DNA of 11,854 bases. Source: an uncultured bacterium (GTDB lineage Bacteria > Cyanobacteriota > Vampirovibrionia > Gastranaerophilales > Gastranaerophilaceae). The stretch is from positions 1-11,854 of the forward strand of contig CACYCU010000164.1 in assembly GCA_902772945.1 (NCBI GenBank). Direction: 5' to 3'. Position 1 is the first letter of the stretch; every line of letters starts with the position of its first letter. Positions 1-6,213 of the stretch are shown here, one piece after another. Under the pieces are notes generated by a model. The model had not been told where the DNA came from and did no database searches. It saw only the letters and a list, made by a program, of their open reading frames with translations. A program made the translations under genes and the position numbers.

Positions 1-120
1 ATGGTAAAACCGTTTGAAGATGCAGCATTCAATCTTAATGAAATCGGTGATATTTCCGAACCCGTTGAAACTCAATTCGGATGGCACCTAATCCAACTTA
101 CCGGAATTATCGATGTCTAA
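1..120 (+). CDS. Parvulin-type peptidyl-prolyl isomerase, C-terminal fragment
   Basis: Only the last 39 codons are in the window; the reading frame is open to the left edge, so this gene is 5'-truncated by the window and the ATG at position 1 is most likely an internal methionine. The visible peptide contains MVKPFEDAAF, an acidic/Ile-Ser-Glu-Pro-Val turn and TQFGWHLIQL. This matches the end of the rotamase (PpiC/SurA/PrsA) fold, where PFEDAAF and the TQFGWH strand are hallmarks. Family knowledge: such proteins catalyse cis-trans isomerisation of prolyl bonds, usually in folding of exported proteins. The protein stops within a few residues of the domain, so the parvulin domain is C-terminal; whether it carries a signal peptide or SurA-like N-domain cannot be seen. 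The stop overlaps the next start by 8 bp, suggesting co-translation with the aminopeptidase gene. Confidence 0.85.
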   Translation: MVKPFEDAAFNLNEIGDISEPVETQFGWHLIQLTGIIDV

Positions 121-1630
121 CGTTAATATAATTAGAAAATTTATGCATGAGCAGAATATTAAATTTTTGCTCGTTAATTCCACAAACGAATATTTAGTGG
201 AATATTGCCCGTTGCAAGAGAATTCAAGATATTTTTTAACAGGATTTTCCGGCTCTACAGGTGATGTCCTTGTTACGCCTGATAAAATTCTTCTTTTTGT
301 AGACGGCAGATACCACATTCAAGCGGATTTAGAAGTTGACCATAACATTACAACAGTAATTAAACTACAAACAGGACAAAATTTCCTTGATGAAATGATT
401 AAACTTATTCCAAAAAATGAAGTCTTGGGAATATTCTCCAAAAAGAATTCTCAAAAAAGAGTTGAATACATCCAAAATAGCGGAATAAAAATCAAATTGC
501 TTGATAACGATCCGCTTGATAAAAATATAATTTCTGATGACTTAAATATAGTAAATATTAAAGGTATACCGGCAGAAGAAAAAATCAAAAATATTGATAA
601 AACAGTTTTTATCACTAATCTGGAAGAAGTTTCATATCTGTTTAATCTTAGAAATTTTTCAGAAAATTATTCGTCAAAAATTAAAGGTAAAGCTATAATA
701 TGCAATGGTAAAGCTCAATTAATAGATAAAATTGAAGACTTCCTCAAAAGCTATAACGGTGAAATTTTTGTAGATAAATCTACAATTAACGCATACGATT
801 TCAATATAATCGGAAATAAAGTACGAATTCTTGAAGATAGTCCGATAAAATTAATGAAATCAATTAAAACAGATGAAGAAATTGAGCATTACAAATCAGC
901 CTTTGAAAGAACCGACAAAGCCGTAAAAGCCATCCGAAATTATATTGAAAGCAACGACAACATATCTGAATATGATATAGCAGAACAACTTGAAAAAGAA
1001 TTTAAAAATTACGGTGCAAAAAATTTGAGTTTCAAATCTATTGTTGCAAAGGACAAAAATTCCGCACTTGCACATTATTCAAAATGTTCAAAAGATGAAA
1101 TTATAAAAGACGGAAGCCTTATTTTAATTGACTGCGGAGCATATTATGAACAAGGTCTTGCTACAGATATAACGAGAGTTTTTGTCAAAGGTACTCCAAC
1201 TCAATTGCAAAAGAAAGTTTATACAACCGTTTTGAAAATGTTTTTAAATGCTTTTCATTACTCATCAGAAAAAATAATCGGATATGATATAGACGATTTA
1301 GCAAGAAAAATATACTCACAAAACGAAATAGAGGGTTTTGTATTTAACCACGGCCTTGGTCACGGAATTGGTATAAATGTTCATGAATATCCGCCAAATC
1401 TGAGTAAAAATGAGATGGCAAAAGTTGAAATAAAAGATGGAATGTGTTTCACTATTGAGCCCGGGTTGTATAATGAAAAACATTTTGGTGTAAGATTAGA
1501 AAACTCATGCTACATGAAAGACGGAAAAATTCATTCATTTGTACATATGAATTACGAGAAAAAGCTTATAGATTATTCACTGTTAACAGAACAAGAAAAA
1601 GAATGGCTGAAAGAATTTGAGGTTATATAA
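113..1630 (+). CDS. pepP: Aminopeptidase P family (M24B) Xaa-Pro metallopeptidase
   Basis: The 505-residue protein would remove N-terminal residues preceding proline using a dinuclear metal centre, and is probably cytoplasmic since no signal peptide is seen. The N-terminal half looks like a creatinase/prolidase N-domain (FLTGFSGSTGD and FVDGRYHIQAD near residues 40-75). The C-terminal pita-bread domain has all five expected metal ligands: D340, D352, H417, E449 and E463. The accessory histidines H321, H413 and H424 are also present, spaced like the E. coli PepP site as I remember it. One oddity is that the two Asp ligands are 12 apart rather than the usual 11. Length lies between bacterial PepP (about 440) and three-domain eukaryotic forms (about 620). 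The ATG is chosen because the N-domain begins right after it; it lies inside the previous gene and has no strong SD, which fits coupling. The stop shares one base with the next start. Exact substrate range is not determinable. Confidence 0.9.
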   Translation: MSNVNIIRKFMHEQNIKFLLVNSTNEYLVEYCPLQENSRYFLTGFSGSTGDVLVTPDKILLFVDGRYHIQADLEVDHNITTVIKLQTGQNFLDEMIKLIPKNEVLGIFSKKNSQKRVEYIQNSGIKIKLLDNDPLDKNIISDDLNIVNIKGIPAEEKIKNIDKTVFITNLEEVSYLFNLRNFSENYSSKIKGKAIICNGKAQLIDKIEDFLKSYNGEIFVDKSTINAYDFNIIGNKVRILEDSPIKLMKSIKTDEEIEHYKSAFERTDKAVKAIRNYIESNDNISEYDIAEQLEKEFKNYGAKNLSFKSIVAKDKNSALAHYSKCSKDEIIKDGSLILIDCGAYYEQGLATDITRVFVKGTPTQLQKKVYTTVLKMFLNAFHYSSEKIIGYDIDDLARKIYSQNEIEGFVFNHGLGHGIGINVHEYPPNLSKNEMAKVEIKDGMCFTIEPGLYNEKHFGVRLENSCYMKDGKIHSFVHMNYEKKLIDYSLLTEQEKEWLKEFEVI

Positions 1631-2376
1631 TGCAACAAATAATTAGCGTAAATAATGAACTTGTAAAAGAAACAGTAAAACTGCAACAAAAGAAATACAG
1701 AGAAACTAAGTTTCTGCTTGAAGGATATAAATGCGTTGAAGAAGCTTTTACGGCAGGAATTGATATTCAATACGCATTTGTTTTAGAAGAAAAAGCGCAA
1801 AACTACAGTTTTTTAGGAGATAAAATAATTCTAACAAATGAACCGGTTTTAAAAAAGATTTCCACAACCGAATCAGCTCCCGATATCGTAGCTGTAGCTT
1901 TAAAAAAAGAACCTGACAAAAAAATTCTAAAAAATTCCAAAAAAGTATTATTACTGGAAAATATAAAAGATTTAGGCAACCTTGGAACAATTATAAGAAC
2001 ATCTGCTGCTTTTGGAGCTGATGCAATAATTTTGTACGGAAAAGAATGTGCGGATATATATAACCCCAAATGCGTTCGCTCATCCGTCGGAAATCTCTGG
2101 AAAATACCTGTATTTTATATTGAAGAATTAGAAGGTTTAAAAAAACATTTTGAAAACTTTAATAGAGTTGCAACTCTTCCAAGAGCTGACAATTACCTTA
2201 AAAATTTTCAACTAAACGGCCCTTCTCTTATTATGTTTGGCTCGGAAGCGGAAGGGTTATCTCAAGAGTTAATTGATTATTCAAACAAACAGATAAAAAT
2301 AGAGATGTCAGAAAATGTCGAGTCTTTAAATCTTTCTGTGTCATGTGCAGTCGTATTATATAAGTTGTTTGTTTGA
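1630..2376 (+). CDS. TrmH/SpoU-family 2'-O-ribose RNA methyltransferase (RlmB-like)
   Basis: The 248-residue protein is predicted to transfer methyl from S-adenosylmethionine to a ribose 2'-OH in rRNA or tRNA. It has a short N-terminal SpoU substrate-binding domain (the segment around KFLLEGYKCVEEAF, residues 25-40) followed by a trefoil-knot SPOUT domain. All three SpoU motifs are visible. Motif 1 is ENIKDLGNLGTIIRTSAAFG with N111 and the catalytic-type R123. Motif 2 is MFGSEAEGLS around residue 206. Motif 3 is VESLNLSVSCAVVLYKL with N234. The architecture resembles RlmB (23S G2251) and related enzymes such as YsgA/TrmH, so the target nucleoside is uncertain and I give no symbol. The start codon ATG shares its A with the TAA of pepP (TAATG), indicating translational coupling. 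The stop region contains the -35 element of the following pseudopilin promoter. Confidence 0.9.
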   Translation: MQQIISVNNELVKETVKLQQKKYRETKFLLEGYKCVEEAFTAGIDIQYAFVLEEKAQNYSFLGDKIILTNEPVLKKISTTESAPDIVAVALKKEPDKKILKNSKKVLLLENIKDLGNLGTIIRTSAAFGADAIILYGKECADIYNPKCVRSSVGNLWKIPVFYIEELEGLKKHFENFNRVATLPRADNYLKNFQLNGPSLIMFGSEAEGLSQELIDYSNKQIKIEMSENVESLNLSVSCAVVLYKLFV

Positions 2377-2401
2377 CTATATTTATATTAGTTATTATAA
2401 T
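2373..2401 (+). promoter_or_regulatory. Sigma-70-type promoter for the pseudopilin gene
   Basis: TTGACT (2373-2378) is separated by exactly 17 bp from a perfect TATAAT (2396-2401). The -35 element overlaps the stop codon of the upstream methyltransferase gene. A start around 2405-2408 would leave a leader of only about 10-13 nt carrying the ribosome binding site. The call rests on consensus match and spacing only. Confidence 0.6.
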
Positions 2402-2407
2402 GATATT

Positions 2408-2412
2408 GGAGG
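2408..2412 (+). promoter_or_regulatory. Shine-Dalgarno GGAGG fixing the pseudopilin start
   Basis: GGAGG lies 5 nt before the ATG at 2418. It selects that ATG over an in-frame TTG at 2373, which would add 15 residues ahead of the prepilin leader and lies on the promoter -35 element. Confidence 0.8.
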
Positions 2413-2417
2413 TTTGT

Positions 2418-3164
2418 ATGAAAAAAGGTTTTACCTTGGCTGAAGTTCTGATTACTTTAGGAATAATTGGAGTTGTAGCAGCTCTAACATTACCGAGTTT
2501 AATTCAAAATTACCAAAAACAAGTTTGGGTTAATCAGTTGAAAAAAACAATTTCCGTTCTGGAAAACGGATTTAAAAAAGCAATGGCAGATGATGGAGTT
2601 GACAAGCTTCAAGATACAGAACTTTGGCAAAGTGCTAATAACTGTGGAGGTTCTGTATCAAACGCAAATTGTAATGAATTTTTTAATAATTTTCAAAAAT
2701 ATTTTAAAGTTACATATAGCCCGACACAAACTTACAGACAATTTACAGGTTTAAATAACAATAATGTTGCCATGTCTTGTACAACAGACATAAACCTTCC
2801 AAGCGGAGCTACATTTGGATTCTACTTATCAATATCAAAAACTGTTGGAAGTGGAGGAATCGGACCTCATGGGGTACTTACGGTCATTGCAATAGATGTA
2901 AATGGAGATAAAAAACCTAACAAAGTCGGAAGAGATTTGTTTTTCATCGGAGTAACAGAAAAAGGACAATTAATTCCTCATGGTACAGAAGCTGCTAACA
3001 GACTACAATGCGAATCCGTTACCACATCTGCTCAAATGGAGGCATGCATGGCTTCTATGACATCATATTCTTGGGATAATGGCTGGGCTTCCTGTACAGA
3101 AGAAGGAAACGGCTTTTATTGTATGGCGCGCATAATGGCTAAAGGCTGGAAGATGGATTACTAA
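2418..3164 (+). CDS. Type IV pilin-like / type II secretion pseudopilin-like protein with class III leader
   Basis: This is a 248-residue prepilin. The leader is MKKG, with predicted cleavage after G4 leaving F5 as mature residue 1 and the conserved E9 at mature position 5. A hydrophobic N-helix (LITLGIIGVVAALTLPSLI) follows, then an amphipathic stretch to about residue 57. The C-terminal domain has seven cysteines (C76, C85, C121, C198, C210, C226, C235). It also has an Asp/Asn-rich loop, DVNGDKKPNKVGRD (160-173), a pattern I associate with pseudopilins of Melainabacteria and Elusimicrobia and possibly a metal-binding loop. It should be inserted in the inner membrane, processed by a prepilin peptidase such as the one at 5209-6213, and assembled into a pilus or pseudopilus, or act as a minor subunit. 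No assembly ATPase, platform or secretin gene is present here, so it looks like an orphan pilin. It has its own promoter and strong SD. Exact role unknown. Confidence 0.85.
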   Translation: MKKGFTLAEVLITLGIIGVVAALTLPSLIQNYQKQVWVNQLKKTISVLENGFKKAMADDGVDKLQDTELWQSANNCGGSVSNANCNEFFNNFQKYFKVTYSPTQTYRQFTGLNNNNVAMSCTTDINLPSGATFGFYLSISKTVGSGGIGPHGVLTVIAIDVNGDKKPNKVGRDLFFIGVTEKGQLIPHGTEAANRLQCESVTTSAQMEACMASMTSYSWDNGWASCTEEGNGFYCMARIMAKGWKMDY

Positions 3165-3184
3165 ATCTTTACAAATCATGACAA

Positions 3185-3212
3185 TTGATTAATCATACAA
3201 ATTTTTTATAGT
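3185..3212 (+). promoter_or_regulatory. Candidate dnaA promoter
   Basis: TTGATT (3185-3190), 16 bp, TATAGT (3207-3212) would start transcription near 3219, only about 5 nt before the dnaA ATG at 3224. A second, better -10 hexamer TATAAT (3215-3220) lies just 3 bp before the ATG but has no convincing -35. Either reading implies a very short leader. Low to moderate support in such AT-rich sequence. Confidence 0.35.
3186..3195 (+). repeat. 10-bp perfect palindrome in the dnaA upstream region
   Basis: TGATTAATCA reads the same on both strands and overlaps the candidate -35 of dnaA. A third half-site, AATCA, lies at 3174-3178. It could be an operator for a dimeric regulator, but short palindromes of A/T-rich composition also arise by chance. 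Confidence 0.3.
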
Positions 3213-3223
3213 AGTATAATTTT

Positions 3224-4606
3224 ATGGACTATTTAGAACTTTGGGAAAATGCTAAAGAGGAGCTTAAAGAGACTGCTCCTGCCACTTTTAATATGTGGAT
3301 TGAACCTTTGCAGGCAGTATCTTATGACGGCAATGTGCTTAATCTCATAAGTGCATTTGCACTTGCACCTCAACTTATCAAAACACAACATGACGATAAA
3401 ATTCTCGAAGCTTTGAAAAATGCATCCGGCAAAAATATAAGCTACACAATAGTTTATGACGAAGAATATGCAAAAAAATATGAAAAAGAAAAAAAGAAAG
3501 AACTTCTTTTTCAAAAAAGACACCCCGAAAAAACCGAAGAAGAAAAGATTATGGACAATCTTGCCCAGATGCAATCTTCTGCAAACCTTAATCTTAAATA
3601 TAAATTTTCAAACTTTGTAGTCGGCGAAAACAGCAGATTTGCACACGCAGCAGCAATGTCTGTTGCAAAAAACCCGGCAAAAAAATATAATCCTCTGTTT
3701 ATTTACGGAGCATCAGGATTAGGAAAAACCCATCTAATGCAAGCAATAGGGCATTATATAATTTTTAACAAGCCTAAATTAAAAGTAAAATACATCAAAA
3801 CAGAAGAATATTTTAATGAATTGATAAAAAATCTTCAATCAGGCGGTAATGACAAAACCAACCGCATGGACAAATTCCGCCAAAAATATCGAAATGTTGA
3901 TGTCCTGCTAATTGATGATATTCAGTTTTTGGAAAGTAAAACATACACGATGGAAGAAATTTTTCACACCTTCGACAGTTTGCACAACAACAATAAACAA
4001 ATTGTAATAACCTCGGACAGACTGCCAAAAGACATTCCGACACTTCCTGACAGACTGAGAACTCGCTTTGAAATGGGATTGATGGTTGATATTACTCCTC
4101 CTGATTTTGAAACCAGAGTAGCTATATTAAAAAATCTTGCAGATACAGCAGGAATAAAAACCAGCTTTGATGTACTTGAATATATTGCACAAAACTATGT
4201 TAATAATGTAAGAGAACTTGAAGGTGCTTTTAATAAAGTAAGCGCTTATTCTGATATAGAAAAAGTAGATTTAACTCTTGATTTTGCAAAAAAAGTTCTC
4301 AAATGTGATGAGGAAAAACAAAAAATTTCTATAGAAGATACCGCAAAAGCTGTCGGAGAATATTATGGAGTTTCAATAAATGACTTTTTAAGTTCTGCCA
4401 GAAACCAAAAAGTTTCATCAGCCAGACAAATTGCGGTTTACATAGCAAGGGAAATTACTCAAAAAAGTTTTGAATCCATTGCAGAATTCTTTCAAAAAAA
4501 ACATACAACTATGCTGTATTCTTATGACAAAATAAAATCAGAAATCAAAACAAATAAAGAACTGGAAAAATCAATAGACGAAATAAAGAAAATGATTATC
4601 AGGTAA
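3224..4606 (+). CDS. dnaA: Chromosomal replication initiator protein DnaA
   Basis: The 460-residue protein is the ATP-dependent initiator that binds DnaA boxes and opens the replication origin. Domain I starts at once (LWENAKEELKE, FNMWIEPL), which supports this ATG even though no SD precedes it. Domain II is a short, Lys/Glu-rich linker (about residues 83-120). The AAA+ domain III has Walker A GASGLGKT (162-169), Walker B LLIDDIQF with D231/D232, the RLRTRF arginine-finger region and a VRELEGA sensor-2 motif. Domain IV carries the helix-turn-helix; R401, matching the minor-groove arginine of E. coli, is kept. However, the usual GRDHTT/GKDHTT signature reads QKKHTT (424-429), so the conserved Asp before His-Thr-Thr is Lys. 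ruvA follows after 5 bp; dnaN is not adjacent, and I saw no TTATCCACA-type boxes in the flanks. The identity is secure. Confidence 0.97.
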   Translation: MDYLELWENAKEELKETAPATFNMWIEPLQAVSYDGNVLNLISAFALAPQLIKTQHDDKILEALKNASGKNISYTIVYDEEYAKKYEKEKKKELLFQKRHPEKTEEEKIMDNLAQMQSSANLNLKYKFSNFVVGENSRFAHAAAMSVAKNPAKKYNPLFIYGASGLGKTHLMQAIGHYIIFNKPKLKVKYIKTEEYFNELIKNLQSGGNDKTNRMDKFRQKYRNVDVLLIDDIQFLESKTYTMEEIFHTFDSLHNNNKQIVITSDRLPKDIPTLPDRLRTRFEMGLMVDITPPDFETRVAILKNLADTAGIKTSFDVLEYIAQNYVNNVRELEGAFNKVSAYSDIEKVDLTLDFAKKVLKCDEEKQKISIEDTAKAVGEYYGVSINDFLSSARNQKVSSARQIAVYIAREITQKSFESIAEFFQKKHTTMLYSYDKIKSEIKTNKELEKSIDEIKKMIIR

Positions 4607-4611
4607 AAACT

Positions 4612-5217
4612 ATGTACGACTATATTAAAGGGAAATTAACAAACAAAAGCAATTCTTCAAAAGGAACATTTGTAACTGTAGAAACTGCAGGCGTAGGCTA
4701 TCTTCTTGAAGTTACAACAAGAGATTACACAAATGCAAAAGATGATGAAATAAAAATTTATACAGTTCTTTTACACAGAGAAGATAAAATGAGCCTTTGC
4801 GGTTTTTTACATAAAGAAGATAGAGATATATTCAATATTTTAACCTCCGTTTCAGGAGTCGGTTCAAAAATGGCACTTACTCTTTTAGATGAATTTGAAT
4901 CTTCTGAACTAATAGGATTTGTTATTGATGGAAATTTCAAAGAATTGACAAGGGCAAAAGGGGTTGGCCCTAAATTAGCCCAAAAAATCATTCTTGAATT
5001 AAAAGATAAATTAATGAATTATCAAACAAAAGAACCGATAAAAATATCTTCAATCAAACCTGCTGATTCCCAAGCAGTTGAAGATGCACAAACCGTTCTT
5101 GTTTCTTTGGGATACGAAAGAAAAGAAATTCAAGACGCAATCACGAAAGCCCTTACAGTTACAACATCCTCGGCAGAAGATATATTAAAAGAAGCTTTGA
5201 AAATTTTGTCAAATTAA
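4612..5217 (+). CDS. ruvA: Holliday junction branch-migration protein RuvA
   Basis: The 201-residue protein is the junction-binding subunit of the RuvAB(C) complex that moves and resolves Holliday junctions in recombinational repair. It begins with the typical MYDYIKGKL OB-fold strand and has the EDKMSLCGFLHKEDRDIF segment of the family. Domain II contains two helix-hairpin-helix motifs, SGVGSKMA (GVG at 82-84) and KGVGPKLAQKIILELKDKL (GVG at 117-119). A short flexible linker (about 140-153) leads to a C-terminal helical domain III (QTVLVSLGYERKEIQDAI), which contacts RuvB. Length is normal for the family. The gene starts 5 bp after dnaA with a weak AGG upstream inside the dnaA end, so it is probably translated from the same transcript. 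ruvB and ruvC are not in the window. Its last 9 bp overlap the end of the convergent prepilin peptidase gene. Confidence 0.96.
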   Translation: MYDYIKGKLTNKSNSSKGTFVTVETAGVGYLLEVTTRDYTNAKDDEIKIYTVLLHREDKMSLCGFLHKEDRDIFNILTSVSGVGSKMALTLLDEFESSELIGFVIDGNFKELTRAKGVGPKLAQKIILELKDKLMNYQTKEPIKISSIKPADSQAVEDAQTVLVSLGYERKEIQDAITKALTVTTSSAEDILKEALKILSN

Positions 5218-6213
5218 AAATATTTGTAAAATTATCATAAAAAATGCCGCAAAGACCATTGCAGGTCCAAACGGAAGGTATGTTCTGTTCTGCGGGTTTT
5301 CTTTCATACCTTTCAAAATACAAATACAAGATACAATACCTATTACAGCCAATATTAACGAGCAAATAATGTATACTATACTATTTAAAGTCACAAATTT
5401 TTGAACTCCATAAAACAAAAGTGCAAAAATCACAAACATACTGAATGAAGTAAGCGTTTTCCATTCTTTATTTACAACAAGTCCTTTTACAAACATAGGC
5501 AAAAATATTATAACCTGTACTATTATACTTAAAGCCAATACAAACAAGAATTGATACCATCCGAAAATAGCTCCGAGTCCGGCTGCAATTAAAGTATCGC
5601 CTTCCCCAAAAGCCCTTGTTCCTGCAATCAAATAACCTATCCTTGCGCATATTTCCATTACAACAGCGCCGACTATAGCGCCCAAAATTGCATTAGTAAC
5701 AGGGTTAAAAAGCAAAGACATTTTTGGCAAATTATAATCAGGCATCAATTGATGCATTTGATAAAACGACATACCGGTCAAAAATATTGCATATAATATT
5801 GCAACACCAATCAAACTGTATGCATGAACATCAAAAACGACTTTTTCTCTTATGTCCGTTCCTGCAAGAACGATTAATAATGCCGAAATTGCCCACATAA
5901 ATAATGTATTAAAACTTAATCCATATCGCATAAATATTAAAGTAAAAATTATTCCGGTTAACAATTCAATAATAGGATACTGAATACTTATATGCTCTTT
6001 ACAAAAAGCACACCTTCCTCTCAAAAAAATATATGACAAAACAGGAATATTATGCCACCATTTTAACGGGGTTTGACATTTAGGGCATTTAGATGCCGGA
6101 AAAACAATCGATTCTTCACTTAATGCTCTCAATATTACAACATTCAAAAAACTACCAATACAAAGTCCCGTTATAAAAACCAATCCTAAAATAAAAATCA
6201 AAGTTCCGGTCAT
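5209..6213 (-). CDS. pilD: Prepilin peptidase (type 4 prepilin leader peptidase, PilD/GspO type)
   Basis: This 334-residue polytopic membrane aspartyl protease should cleave class III leaders (K-G/F-T-L-x-E) on the cytoplasmic face and may also N-methylate the new N-terminus. The N-terminal domain has the GSFLNVVILR entry motif and a zinc-type double CxxC, C43/C46 and C68/C71, embedded in WWHNIPVLSYIFLRGRC. This cysteine cluster is typical of bifunctional bacterial enzymes. The protease half has the two expected aspartates: D120 in GTDIREKVVFD and D206 in the GEGD (GxGD) motif, followed by GLGAIFGW. About eight hydrophobic segments are visible. Its ATG overlaps the TGA of the sigma factor gene (ATGA), so the two are translationally coupled. 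The pseudopilin gene at 2418-3164 is a plausible local substrate. The 3' end overlaps ruvA by 9 bp on the opposite strand. Confidence 0.95.
   Translation of the reverse strand: MTGTLIFILGLVFITGLCIGSFLNVVILRALSEESIVFPASKCPKCQTPLKWWHNIPVLSYIFLRGRCAFCKEHISIQYPIIELLTGIIFTLIFMRYGLSFNTLFMWAISALLIVLAGTDIREKVVFDVHAYSLIGVAILYAIFLTGMSFYQMHQLMPDYNLPKMSLLFNPVTNAILGAIVGAVVMEICARIGYLIAGTRAFGEGDTLIAAGLGAIFGWYQFLFVLALSIIVQVIIFLPMFVKGLVVNKEWKTLTSFSMFVIFALLFYGVQKFVTLNSIVYIICSLILAVIGIVSCICILKGMKENPQNRTYLPFGPAMVFAAFFMIILQIFLI

Noticed and set aside
1..3. ATG at position 1 as a true gene start
   Set aside because: The following peptide is only the end of a parvulin domain, so the Met is internal to a gene extending left of the window.
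2373..2417. Longer pseudopilin starting at an in-frame TTG
   Set aside because: It would add 15 hydrophobic residues ahead of the MKKG/F leader and overlap the promoter; the GGAGG-ATG at 2418 is far better.
3165..3223. Replication origin next to dnaA
   Set aside because: The gap is only 59 bp and contains no DnaA-box consensus on either strand; there is no cluster of repeats.
3233..3574. A 113-codon open frame on the - strand within dnaA
   Set aside because: The Phe/Lys-rich translation is the antisense of Lys/Glu-rich codons in DnaA domains I-II; dnaA is certain, so this is a shadow.
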